DNA from: JANYJZ01 sp964523395
GTDB taxonomy: Bacteria; Bacteroidota; Ignavibacteria; UBA10030; SZUA-254
Direction: 5' to 3'
Assembly (NCBI GenBank): GCA_964523395.1
Contig: CAZFXS010000005.1
Location: forward strand, 189,824 to 253,823
DNA length: 64,000 nucleotides
The notes under the pieces were generated by a model. The model ran no database searches and was not told the DNA's origin. It saw nothing but the letters and a program-made list of their open reading frames with translations. The position numbers were made by a program, and so were the translations under genes. Of this stretch, positions 32,735 through 41,471 are shown in pieces (within the stretch, counting starts at the first letter, position 1; the number at the start of each line of letters is the position of its first letter).

Positions 32735-33793
32735 ATGGTGACCCGTGCAGATCATACCACACCCGACCGGCTGGACAACGAAGTTGAGTTCGACCAGACC
32801 CTCCGCCCTTTACGGTTTGAAGATTTTGTCGGGCAGCAAAAGATTGTCGACAACCTCAATGTCTTTATCACGGCCGCAAAAAAAAGAGGCGAGAGCCTTG
32901 ACCACGTTTTACTGACCGGGCCTCCCGGCTTAGGTAAAACAACACTTGCCTACATCATTGCCAACGAAATGGGCGTCCAGATTCGCGCGACATCGGGTCC
33001 GGCCCTTGACAAACCTTATAATCTTGCGGGAGTACTTACAAACCTGAATGCCGGCGATGTATTATTTATCGACGAAATCCATCGGCTCAACCCGCTTGTT
33101 GAGGAATACCTGTATTCCGCAATGGAAGATTACAAAATCGATATCGTTATTGACAGCGGACCGAATGCCCGCAGTGTACAATTAACAATTCCGAATTTCA
33201 CATTGGTCGGAGCCACAACACGCGCCGGGTTGCTTACAGCGCCACTGCGTTCACGATTTGGCGTCACCAACAGACTTGATTATTATCAGGCGGATACACT
33301 TCAAAAAATCATTTCGCGCTCGTCAACAATACTTGGTGTCGGGCTTGATACGCACGGAGCGTCAGAAATCGCGCGCCGTTCGCGGGGAACTCCCCGCATT
33401 GCGAACCGATTGCTCAAGCGATGCAGAGATTTTGCGCAGGCAGAAAAATCTCTTGCACATCATAACGGAGTCATTACCAAAGAAGTCGCTGAACACTCGC
33501 TCAAAATGCTCGAGGTCGATGATCATGGACTTGACGACATGGACAAACGCATCCTGATGACCATTGTGGAAAAATACAGCGGCGGGCCGGTTGGTTTGAA
33601 CACGCTAGCGGTTGCCGTCGGAGAAGAACCGGGCACTATCGAGGAAGTGTACGAGCCGTACCTGATTCAGGAAGGGTTCATCATGCGTACGCCGCGCGGA
33701 CGAGAGGTTACCAAATTGGCATATGAACATTTCAAACTTCCAAAGCGTAAACTGCCCGTCTCTCAGGAACCTCTGCCCTTTTCAAATCAATGA
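32735..33793 (+). CDS. ruvB: Holliday junction helicase subunit RuvB
   Basis: A 352-residue AAA+ branch-migration motor. It shows LRPLRFEDFVGQQKIVDNL, Walker A GPPGLGKTT, Walker B LFIDEIHRLN, sensor GATTRAGLLTAPLRSRFG with the arginine finger region, and a C-terminal winged helix (EVYEPYLIQEGFIMRTPRGREVT). Complete and typical. Confidence 0.97.
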   Translation: MVTRADHTTPDRLDNEVEFDQTLRPLRFEDFVGQQKIVDNLNVFITAAKKRGESLDHVLLTGPPGLGKTTLAYIIANEMGVQIRATSGPALDKPYNLAGVLTNLNAGDVLFIDEIHRLNPLVEEYLYSAMEDYKIDIVIDSGPNARSVQLTIPNFTLVGATTRAGLLTAPLRSRFGVTNRLDYYQADTLQKIISRSSTILGVGLDTHGASEIARRSRGTPRIANRLLKRCRDFAQAEKSLAHHNGVITKEVAEHSLKMLEVDDHGLDDMDKRILMTIVEKYSGGPVGLNTLAVAVGEEPGTIEEVYEPYLIQEGFIMRTPRGREVTKLAYEHFKLPKRKLPVSQEPLPFSNQ

Positions 33794-33817
33794 CCGGTGA
33801 CGATTTACTATTGACGA

Positions 33818-34252
33818 ATGACTAATTATCGTATTACACGCACAATACTCGGCCAGCTTCCGTACGGTTCGGATTTATATGACGGTTTAACACAGATAGT
33901 CCAAAAAGAAAATATCCGGCTCGGCCGAATCCAGGCAATCGGCGCAACAACATTCGCAAAAGTGGCTTACTACGATCAGAATACGAAGACATACAATCCG
34001 TTAGAATTCAAAGGCGGAATGGAAATTCTCAACCTCAACGGCAACATCAGCATGAGAGACGGCAAACCGTTTGTGCACGTTCACATCTTATTGGGTGATG
34101 CCGAAGGGAAAGTGTTCGGCGGCCACTTGCTTCCGGGAACCAAACTGTTCGCATGCGAAGTGACCATCGATGAATTTGAAGGCGATGATTTATCCCGTTC
34201 ACAGGATGACAGAACCGGATTGTTCCTCTGGACATCAGGGAAACTGACATAG
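33818..34252 (+). CDS. PPC/DUF296 domain protein
   Basis: A 144-residue stand-alone PPC (plant and prokaryote conserved, DUF296) domain protein. The trimeric family's motifs are visible: RIQAIGATTFAKVAYYD, then FVHVHILLGDAEGKVFGGHLLPG with clustered histidines that may hold a metal. In bacteria the domain occurs alone and its role is not settled; the plant relatives carry AT-hooks, which are absent here. It lies 46 bases before the aldehyde dehydrogenase gene and may share its transcript. Confidence 0.8.
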   Translation: MTNYRITRTILGQLPYGSDLYDGLTQIVQKENIRLGRIQAIGATTFAKVAYYDQNTKTYNPLEFKGGMEILNLNGNISMRDGKPFVHVHILLGDAEGKVFGGHLLPGTKLFACEVTIDEFEGDDLSRSQDDRTGLFLWTSGKLT

Positions 34253-34298
34253 CTACGACCTTCTGGCCGTGGTGATAAATAGATAAAAAGGATTCAAT

Positions 34299-35969
34299 AT
34301 GGCACTCGACAAAGACCTCCAATCCATACAAGAGATGCGCGAGCTTGTGCAAAAGGCAAAGGAAGCACAGCTTGAATTCCGCGCATACGATCAGACACGC
34401 GTTGACCGCATCGTCAAGGCCATGGCGGACGCCGGATATGAAGCCGCTGAGCGTTTGGGAAGGATGGCACACGAGGAAACAGGATTTGGAAAACCGGAAG
34501 ACAAGAAGAAAAAGAATGAGTTTGCCACTCGCCGGGTGTGGGAGTCCATCAAAGATCTCAGATCTGTCGGCGTTATCCGTGAGGACAAAGAAAAGAAGAT
34601 TATCGACATTGCGGAACCAATGGGGGTCGTCTGCGCGCTGATTCCCTCGACAAACCCGACATCAACGGTCATGTTCAAATCAATTATTTCGGTCAAAGGC
34701 CGGAATGGCGTCGTCGCAAGCCCGCATCCGCGCGCTGCAAAATGCACCGTTGAAGCGATGAATGTCATCGCCCGGGCCGCGGAAGCTGCCGGCGCGCCGC
34801 AGGGATTGATGTCGTGCCTCAGCCTGCCGACTCTCGAAGCAACTAACGAACTGATGAAGCATAAACTCATCTCGATTATTCTTGCGACAGGAAGTAATCC
34901 GATGGTACGGAGCGCATACAGCTCAGGAAAACCGGCGTATGGCGTTGGATCGGGTAATGTTCCGGCGTATATCGAGAAGAGCGCAAATCTTAAGAAAGCT
35001 GTTGCTGATGTTGTTTCAGGAAAGACCTTTGACCTGGGAGTACTCTGTTCAACCGAAGCGTCAGTTGTTGTTGACGCGCCAGTCAAGAATATAGTGGTTG
35101 AGGAATTCAAGCGAAGAAATTGTTATTTCGTCGAAGGTGAAGAAAAAGACAAACTGGCAAGGACGATGTTCGACCAGCGCGGCGCGATTAATCCGAACAT
35201 GGTCGGCAAGCCTGCAACGTATATCGCGCAGCAAGCCGGCATCAATGTTCCCTCCGATACGCAGGTGCTGATAGCCGAGCTCTCCGCAGTCGGTAGAGAG
35301 CATCCCCTTTCCCGCGAAAAGCTTTCCCCCGTTCTGTCTTTCTACACAGTCGACAACTGGCGGGAAGGCTGTGAACGGTGTATCGAGCTTCTGGAATTTG
35401 GCGGCATCGGACATACCATGGTGATCCACTCGATGGACGAGGATATCATCATGAAGTTCGCACTGGAGAAACCGGCGTTCAGAATTCTGGTGAACACGCA
35501 ATCGGCTCTCGGCGCTGTGGGATACACGAACGAACTTCTTCCCTCGATGACGCTCGGGCCGGGCACGTTCGGCGGATCAATTATCAGCGAAAATGTTTCC
35601 GCAAAACATATGTTTAATGTGAAGCGCCTGGCTTTTGAAACCCGCCCCATTAATCCGGCATCAGATTCAGGCGGGCAACCCAAATCTCAAACCTCTCCGC
35701 CAGAGGCGGATACAATTTTGGCGCAAAATCTCAAAACCAACATTAAACCTGCAATCAGTCATAATCCTCAAACCGCTCATCCAACACCTTCTGCTTCCAA
35801 ATCGTGGATCGAAGAAATTGAAGAGCGTATTCGCTTAAAGGCGGGCAATATTTCGGTTATGCCGAAACAGACGGAATCATCCGCTACTCCGACTTCAACA
35901 GGACCTCTGGGTTCAGGTATTTCTGAGGAGGATGTTGAGAGGATAATGAAGGAGTTTTCGAAAAGATAG
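34299..35969 (+). CDS. CoA-acylating aldehyde dehydrogenase with C-terminal targeting helix
   Basis: A 556-residue enzyme like those of microcompartments (PduP/EutE) and the AdhE N-terminal half; it oxidises an aldehyde with NAD+ and CoA to acyl-CoA. The fold covers about residues 1-447; catalytic Cys250 lies in FDLGVLCSTEAS, with nearby GSGNVPAYIEK. After the core comes a Pro/Ser/Thr-rich linker (about 448-530) and a short amphipathic helix at the very end (ISEEDVERIMKEFSKR). Such helix-linker tails are typical encapsulation peptides of microcompartment cargo. Two vertex genes lie 13 kb away. The linker DNA contains small palindromes (35696..35710). Substrate unknown. Confidence 0.87.
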   Translation: MALDKDLQSIQEMRELVQKAKEAQLEFRAYDQTRVDRIVKAMADAGYEAAERLGRMAHEETGFGKPEDKKKKNEFATRRVWESIKDLRSVGVIREDKEKKIIDIAEPMGVVCALIPSTNPTSTVMFKSIISVKGRNGVVASPHPRAAKCTVEAMNVIARAAEAAGAPQGLMSCLSLPTLEATNELMKHKLISIILATGSNPMVRSAYSSGKPAYGVGSGNVPAYIEKSANLKKAVADVVSGKTFDLGVLCSTEASVVVDAPVKNIVVEEFKRRNCYFVEGEEKDKLARTMFDQRGAINPNMVGKPATYIAQQAGINVPSDTQVLIAELSAVGREHPLSREKLSPVLSFYTVDNWREGCERCIELLEFGGIGHTMVIHSMDEDIIMKFALEKPAFRILVNTQSALGAVGYTNELLPSMTLGPGTFGGSIISENVSAKHMFNVKRLAFETRPINPASDSGGQPKSQTSPPEADTILAQNLKTNIKPAISHNPQTAHPTPSASKSWIEEIEERIRLKAGNISVMPKQTESSATPTSTGPLGSGISEEDVERIMKEFSKR

Positions 35970-36058
35970 CCACACCTTTCCGCATCCTGCCTCTTACAAT
36001 TCGGAATGGAAAATACATCCCAGCCGTCTTTTATTTTGTTTGAATTTAATTTTTCGAA

Positions 36059-36997
36059 ATGAGATTGTTGAGAAAAGTACTCTTATTTCTTGTACCGATA
36101 ATACTCATTATCGTTTCGGGTATTTATTACTATGCAGTCAACAATATTCTTCCTTATTCTCCTATTCGCCCACACCGCATCACGAAAAATGAAATTACAA
36201 AACTGTATTCGCAAGGCATAAATCCTGCAATGCTTGGTTTACGCTATTCGCAATTTAATATTACAGTTGAAGATTCAATTCCCCTTAAAGGATGGTATGT
36301 TTTTGCAACAACGGATACTTCCTTTGGAACGTTAATCCTTCTTCATGGCATTGCAAGCTGTAAAGAATCAAACCTTGGGTTCGCCGATACTCTTGCACAC
36401 CTCGGCTACAACTCCATACTTTTTGACCTTCGGGCTCATGGTGAAAGCGGCGGAATTAATTGCACGTTTGGATATTATGAAAAAAAAGATATTGCCGCAT
36501 ACATCGATTCAACATTAACCAGATATGACGATGTCTTGCCTATCGGTATTTATGGAAATTCCCTAGGATCAGCTATTGCACTCCAAGCTCTTGAACTCGA
36601 TAAAAGACTTTCGTGCGGCATTGTTGAGAGCCCTTTCGCAAACCTTAGGGATATCGTATATGATTATTGGGTGAGAATGTCGGGCATTCCGCTGAGATTT
36701 ATTTCCAATCAAGCTCTTACAAATTCTGAGCGCATTGCTCACTTTGTTGCTGATAGCGTAAATCCAGCTAAATCTGCAAAACAAATATTCCAACCGGTAC
36801 TAGTAATTCACGGAGAAAAAGATATTCATGTTTCCGTTGAATATGGTAAGCGTGTTTACAAAAATCTCCCTTCCCCCGCCAAGGAATGGTATTCGATTTC
36901 CGATGCTGACCATTATAACATTAGGAAGGTTGCAGGTCCAATATACATGAAAACAATACAAGAGTTTTTGATGAAGTATCTTCGAAAACAAATATGA
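36059..36997 (+). CDS. Alpha/beta hydrolase, membrane-anchored
   Basis: A 312-residue serine hydrolase with an N-terminal membrane anchor (VLLFLVPIILIIVSGIYYYAV). The fold is intact: oxyanion segment LLHGIASCKE, nucleophile elbow GNSLGSA (Ser near 172), Asp in HGEKDIHV and His in DADHYNI. It is similar to BEM46/FrsA-like lipase-esterase proteins; the substrate is unknown. The gene is visibly AT-richer than its neighbours, which suggests a different origin. Confidence 0.8.
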   Translation: MRLLRKVLLFLVPIILIIVSGIYYYAVNNILPYSPIRPHRITKNEITKLYSQGINPAMLGLRYSQFNITVEDSIPLKGWYVFATTDTSFGTLILLHGIASCKESNLGFADTLAHLGYNSILFDLRAHGESGGINCTFGYYEKKDIAAYIDSTLTRYDDVLPIGIYGNSLGSAIALQALELDKRLSCGIVESPFANLRDIVYDYWVRMSGIPLRFISNQALTNSERIAHFVADSVNPAKSAKQIFQPVLVIHGEKDIHVSVEYGKRVYKNLPSPAKEWYSISDADHYNIRKVAGPIYMKTIQEFLMKYLRKQI

Positions 36998-37016
36998 TAC
37001 TTTGTTTCAATGAGAT

Positions 37017-37658
37017 ATGAGCCTTAAAAAACTCCCCCGCTCATTCTACCTCCGCCCCACAATCACAGTTGCCAAAGATCTGCTCGGCAAATATCTCGTC
37101 AGAAAAATACGGGGGAAGACACTCGTAGGAAAGATTGTCGAAGTTGAAGCCTATCTCGGCTCAAAAGACCCCGCAAGTCATGCTTATCGCGGCATGACAA
37201 AGCGCAACGAGGTGATGTTCCGGAAGGGCGGACATCTCTATGTGTATTTTACATACGGAATGCATTATTGCGCAAATGTGGTCACTGAAGACGAGGGTAC
37301 CGGCCATGCGGTGCTGCTGAGAGCGGTTGAGCCGATCCAGGGCATTGAGGTGATGGCAAAGAATAGACAGATTTCCACTGATTTCACAGAAAAGATGCAG
37401 ATTGCAGATAACGCTGATTTGTGTAATCTGACCAACGGGCCGGCGAAACTGTGTGAGGCGCTGGGAATCGCAAGAAAAGAAAACGGCACTGATTTATGCA
37501 GTGTAACGATTTACATAGCCGGACATAAATCTGAGATTCAACCTCTTATTATATCCACCACAAGAATTGGTATTCGTGTTGGGACGGATAAAAAGTGGAG
37601 GTTCAACGTGAAAGGAAATTCTTTTGTCTCCAAAAGATCAGTTGGCTCTACTTCTTAA
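37017..37658 (+). CDS. 3-methyladenine DNA glycosylase (AAG/MPG family)
   Basis: A 213-residue DNA glycosylase of the AAG/MPG type that flips out and removes alkylated or deaminated purines. Typical segments are LARDLLGK-like TVAKDLLGKYLV, the active-site IVEVEAYLGSKDPASHAYRGMTKRN (catalytic Glu), VYFTYGMHYCANVV (intercalating Tyr region) and LTNGPAKLCEALGI. It converges with the nucleotidyltransferase gene and overlaps its end by 4 bases. Confidence 0.92.
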   Translation: MSLKKLPRSFYLRPTITVAKDLLGKYLVRKIRGKTLVGKIVEVEAYLGSKDPASHAYRGMTKRNEVMFRKGGHLYVYFTYGMHYCANVVTEDEGTGHAVLLRAVEPIQGIEVMAKNRQISTDFTEKMQIADNADLCNLTNGPAKLCEALGIARKENGTDLCSVTIYIAGHKSEIQPLIISTTRIGIRVGTDKKWRFNVKGNSFVSKRSVGSTS

Positions 37659-38221
37659 GGAATTTCTGCTTCCTTTATCATCTTTTCCCACAATTCCCGA
37701 ACATGTAATGTCTCAACCCACAGTTTCAGATAACTGAAATCCAGTATTTCATGTTGTACCTCATACACCCTCAAAGCATCCGTAAAATGCTTTTGGCTCC
37801 CCCCGGATTCCTTTGCCCATTTTAATTTTGCGAGAACGGTATCCTCCGGAGTTGTTACACTGACTTTCATTCCAAAAAGTTCTTCAGTTTTACGCCGCAA
37901 AAATCGTGATTGATCAAAAGATTCGTCGGTTAATATCCAACAATCAATTTTATCACCTTCTGAGGAATCAATGATGTTAAACATGCCCTTTTGATCAATC
38001 GCCGATAGAATACTGCTTTCCTCAACATAAAACCTGGGAGAGGGAAATGCATCAATCAATTTTTTTGACGATGAACCTGAAAGAGCAACAACGACATCAA
38101 TATCATGTGTCGACCGGGGTTCGCCGTACAAGCTCGATACAAGAGAGCCGGTAAGCATATAAGGAATACCCTGCTTGTCGAACAGCCCGACAATGCTTGC
38201 TAATAATTTCTGTTGTGACAT
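37655..38221 (-). CDS. Nucleotidyltransferase-fold protein (toxin-like)
   Basis: A 188-residue protein with the minimal nucleotidyltransferase signature: GSLVSSLYGEPRSTHDIDVVV, with Gly-Ser and Asp40/Asp42 as metal ligands. It resembles DUF6036/AbiEii-MNT-like proteins. Proteins of this kind often act in toxin-antitoxin or phage-defence pairs by modifying tRNA or a partner. It overlaps the small upstream gene by 22 bases. The toxin role is inferred from architecture only. Confidence 0.7.
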   Translation of the reverse strand: MSQQKLLASIVGLFDKQGIPYMLTGSLVSSLYGEPRSTHDIDVVVALSGSSSKKLIDAFPSPRFYVEESSILSAIDQKGMFNIIDSSEGDKIDCWILTDESFDQSRFLRRKTEELFGMKVSVTTPEDTVLAKLKWAKESGGSQKHFTDALRVYEVQHEILDFSYLKLWVETLHVRELWEKMIKEAEIP

Positions 38222-38415
38222 TTATCGAGCCGTTTGCGGAGAAGATCCTGAAATTCGGAAACCGAAAGATGTGCGAAACGTTTACGAAGGCCCTGAACAA
38301 ACAAATCCCGTGAAAACTGAGACAACTCAAAAGACTTGAGCAGTCGTTGCTCGGGAGACATTCTCCTGAGAATATTGATATACAGGCGGTGATTTGGACG
38401 TTGTTTGGGATTCAT
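38200..38415 (-). CDS. Small helical partner of the nucleotidyltransferase
   Basis: A 71-residue, mostly helical, basic protein (MNPKQRPNHRLYINILRRMS, then LSVSEFQDLLRKRL). No family recognised. ATG 38415 is preferred over an in-frame TTG at 38430. It overlaps the nucleotidyltransferase gene by 22 bases and is preceded by a consensus promoter (38430..38458), so it is the first gene of a two-gene unit. Confidence 0.6.
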   Translation of the reverse strand: MNPKQRPNHRLYINILRRMSPEQRLLKSFELSQFSRDLFVQGLRKRFAHLSVSEFQDLLRKRLDKCHNRNY

Positions 38416-38429
38416 AGTGATGATTGGCA

Positions 38430-38458
38430 ATTATACTTTTTTGTGGTGTGAAAACCAA
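38430..38458 (-). promoter_or_regulatory. Predicted promoter of the nucleotidyltransferase pair
   Basis: Minus strand TTGGTT (38458-38453), a 17-base spacer and consensus TATAAT (38435-38430), 15 bases before ATG 38415. Confidence 0.65.
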
Positions 38459-38591
38459 ATCAGTGCGGAACACGGTGGTGGCTCAATTTCAGAAACGGAA
38501 GATTATCTTCCGTTTCTGCCACCGGATTGCAATGTCAAATCCAAAATGAACCAGTACCCGGAACACGGTACAGGCCCGGTTTGACATTCCA

Positions 38592-38666
38592 GATCCTTCG
38601 CCTCCGCTCAGGATCAACGCAATCATTGCAGAAATGAATGGTATTGTTCAAGTGAGGAGACCACCC
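38592..38666. repeat. Loop-conserved hairpin element, copy C
   Basis: Stem GATCCT/AGGATC around the loop TCGCCTCCGCTC (38598-38609) and a tail ending TTCAAGTGAGGAGACCACCC. Same length as copy B, with an identical 24-base head and about three quarters of the tail identical. Confidence 0.7.
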
Positions 38667-38702
38667 AGGTCACAAGTACCCACGTCATGGATATGAAAAA
38701 TA

Positions 38703-38740
38703 AATGCCCCGGCCGGCTTATGCTGTTCGACCAGGGCATT
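38703..38740 (-). terminator. Intrinsic terminator of the M28 peptidase gene
   Basis: Minus strand stem AATGCCC...GGGCATT (38740-38734 with 38709-38703), extended by an inner GG/CC, followed by TATTTTTCAT. It lies 45 bases after the peptidase stop. Confidence 0.7.
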
Positions 38741-38785
38741 GCTATCGCCTTCACTAATCCACCAATTACTGACAGGCGAAAGGAG

Positions 38786-41206
38786 TTACTTTAACAATAC
38801 CATCTTCCGCACGTTGCTGTAAATCCTCGAGGGATCCTCAACACCTACAGCTTCTATCCTGTAAAAATACATTCCGGAAGTCATTGAACCCGCATCCCAT
38901 TCCACGGATTCGTATCCGGCATCCCGTATCCCGTTTACCAGTGTATTCACTTCCTGACCGAGTACATTGTAAATCTTCAAAGTGACAAAACTACTTACCG
39001 GTAACTGATAACTAATAACTGTTGCCGGATTAAACGGATTCGGATAGTTCTGTCCCAGATAAAATTCTTTTGGAAGCGGTGCTTTAGAAATATCAGACGG
39101 TGCCGGTGGCGGCTCTTCATTCGTCTCTGCAATTGTGATTGGATAGGTTTTACTCCTACCTTTCGTCGAAGAAAAATAAAGAACTCCGTCTTGATTGACT
39201 TTGACCCAGTACCCGCGACCGGAATAAATTGTGTCGGTTGCACTATATCCTCTGGAGTATTTCCAGAATTGCGACGTGATCATGTCCGGCACCGATGACG
39301 TAATATCTCCGACCGGCACAGGAATACTCATCGACCCGATCAGATTCCAGCCGGCCACCACCCCGATTGAGTCATCTTCCACCGGCAATCCGACCATACT
39401 TGCAAGCTGGGTGCCATCAAACTTCAGCCAATACCCCCGGTGATGATCCAGCGTGTCGCACTGGAAATACGCACCATTAAAATATTGCGCGGTGGAAACC
39501 GCACTTGGAAAAAGCGCGGCCGCGCAATAATCATCCACATGCAGCGGGACGGATACCAGATTCCATCTGTCGTTCAAGAGAATTGAAACCACCATCCTCA
39601 AATCCGGATTTATGATTTCCTCAGCGGGCTCACTCATGATGCCGGCTAAATCTACTGCCTCAACCCGCAATCTGTATTCCTTGTTTGCCGTTAGGTGGGG
39701 AATAACACAAGACGGGGCCGACCGTGTAAAGACCGTATCGAAACTTGAGTCGACCGCGTGAAGTGATATTCTGTAGTGAGAAAAATCGGGCACAGTGGAA
39801 TTGTCCCATTGGGCAAGAACAGTACTGTCGATAACGACAAATTGAGCCTGCAATCCCTGAACCGGCGGCGGCGGCTGATCGAGCGTTAACAGCATCGCCA
39901 GTCCGGCCTGAATGATCTCGCGGGCATAGGGTACATCCATATACTGCAGAAGGTCGTTCGCGGTGTGGTAGTACGGACTGAAATCACGCTCAGAGCAATA
40001 CGTAACATGCATTCCTTGCTGATAAAAACTCCAGCTGTCGCTCGCGCTCCTGTAACTTGTCGTGAAGACCGGTGTTAACGTGGTGTACGTCTGGGCCATA
40101 GCGGCATGAAGATTTGAAAACTCCTCGCTCCCCAGATATGTTACGATATTGAAGTCCCTGTCGGGCTGTGCCTGATTCCTGTTGCCGATCATATCATAAT
40201 TCTGCATAACGACGACGTGGCGCGACGAATCGCCGGAAGCCTTGGCGGCATAGTCATACGCGCCCAGCAGTCCCGCTTCCTCCGCCGCAAATCCGATAAA
40301 GCGAAGTGTTACCGCGGGACTGTAATTCGCGAGTTTCAGCACGCGTGCCATTTCGATCGCCGCTGAAAGCCCCGACGCATTATCGTCGGCGCCTGGTGCC
40401 GCGTCAGGAATGGATGAGTACGAGTCGAGATGGCCACCGATAATGATCTCCCTCTCGGGATACAATGATCCCGGAATTGTCGCAATGACGTTCTTTTGAG
40501 TCGTACCAGAATACCCAAAAAGGTCCAGAGCAACATCCGAAATTCCGTTTGCGGCAAACCGGTCAAAAATCCACTGTGATACTGAGTCGCGATTTGAACT
40601 CAGGCAGTGTCTCGTTCCAAACGCCTGCAACCCGGCGATTGTGGATGCTATTGCCGAATCCGAAACCTGCGAGACGATATTGGCGATAACGTCATTCTGC
40701 GCAAAGCTTTGCACTGTTCGAGGAACCATCGTCTCGGTTTCACGCAAGAGAATCGGCGTACGGGCGACAGGCGCGCATGTAAATCCGTCCCGGCGGAGTT
40801 GTTCGAATGATTCAGCCGATCCTTTGACAAGGTACATGTCTCCGGTAGTAAACAGAACCGCCCCATCATAGATGTTCTGAGATAGGTTTTTTGCAGGTTC
40901 ACCGCGTGAGCTTACAACGGCATATTCCTCCGACACGGGTGACGCATCCACAATCTGTACAGGAATATTCTGTGAAGCGATGGTTTGCATCCCGGTTATA
41001 TCAATTCCAGTAAAAAGGTATTGATCCAATCGTTGGTAAATTCGAAATTGAAGTTTCGTTTCTGCATCCATCTTTTGGTAATCAATGTTTTTGATGATTA
41101 CCAGAGATTGATCGGCGGCGTTGATGGGTTGTCCGTTAGCCCGGATAATAAAAAGGAGTGTGAGAAGAGCGAGGGAAATAAAGAGAACAACACATTTTGT
41201 TGTCAT
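38786..41206 (-). CDS. Secreted M28 aminopeptidase with type IX sorting domain
   Basis: An 806-residue exported zinc aminopeptidase. ATG 41206 has GGAGG 9 bases upstream and is followed by a Sec signal. The M28 domain (about 190-450) shows the metal ligands GGHLDSYS, GADDNASG and FAAEEAGLLGA, then the Asp in MQNYDMIG and the His in YYHTANDLL. After it come an Fn3-like domain (about 460-545), a twin 'GWN' module (about 545-680) shared with the protein at 5558..8311, and a C-terminal sorting domain with FYLGQNYPNPFNPAT and LKIYNVLGQEV. That tail directs type IX (Por) secretion and surface attachment in Bacteroidota relatives. Confidence 0.92.
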   Translation of the reverse strand: MTTKCVVLFISLALLTLLFIIRANGQPINAADQSLVIIKNIDYQKMDAETKLQFRIYQRLDQYLFTGIDITGMQTIASQNIPVQIVDASPVSEEYAVVSSRGEPAKNLSQNIYDGAVLFTTGDMYLVKGSAESFEQLRRDGFTCAPVARTPILLRETETMVPRTVQSFAQNDVIANIVSQVSDSAIASTIAGLQAFGTRHCLSSNRDSVSQWIFDRFAANGISDVALDLFGYSGTTQKNVIATIPGSLYPEREIIIGGHLDSYSSIPDAAPGADDNASGLSAAIEMARVLKLANYSPAVTLRFIGFAAEEAGLLGAYDYAAKASGDSSRHVVVMQNYDMIGNRNQAQPDRDFNIVTYLGSEEFSNLHAAMAQTYTTLTPVFTTSYRSASDSWSFYQQGMHVTYCSERDFSPYYHTANDLLQYMDVPYAREIIQAGLAMLLTLDQPPPPVQGLQAQFVVIDSTVLAQWDNSTVPDFSHYRISLHAVDSSFDTVFTRSAPSCVIPHLTANKEYRLRVEAVDLAGIMSEPAEEIINPDLRMVVSILLNDRWNLVSVPLHVDDYCAAALFPSAVSTAQYFNGAYFQCDTLDHHRGYWLKFDGTQLASMVGLPVEDDSIGVVAGWNLIGSMSIPVPVGDITSSVPDMITSQFWKYSRGYSATDTIYSGRGYWVKVNQDGVLYFSSTKGRSKTYPITIAETNEEPPPAPSDISKAPLPKEFYLGQNYPNPFNPATVISYQLPVSSFVTLKIYNVLGQEVNTLVNGIRDAGYESVEWDAGSMTSGMYFYRIEAVGVEDPSRIYSNVRKMVLLK

Positions 41207-41471
41207 ATGGTTTATCCTCCTTACCTGAAAGCGTAAGTACATTTTCGAAAAAGTATGGTCAGACTTCTAGATAAAGAGGCAATAACTGTACCGAGATTGC
41301 TTGATGAGGAATGCTAAGTTTTGAATTGGAATGAAAGGAACAAAGAGGAGAATAATCTCATGTTGTTTTGCAACTGAGAGTTTTCACTCACACGGATATC
41401 AGGATTGAAAAAATGAAAGAGGAGTTGTGTACCGAAAAATCTGATTTAATATGCGTCGCAGGTTTATTTTT

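Larger units (their letters stand above)
38416..38785. other. 370-base intergenic region rich in hairpins
   Basis: No gene seen. Contents in order: promoter of the small helical gene (38430..38458); a nested hairpin with outer pairs CGGTGG (38473-38478)/CCACCG (38519-38524) and inner 12-bp stem CAGAAACGGAAG/CTTCCGTTTCTG (38490-38518); a direct repeat CGGAACACGGT at 38466 and 38559; repeat element copy C (38592..38666); and the terminator of the M28 peptidase gene (38703..38740). Confidence 0.6.
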
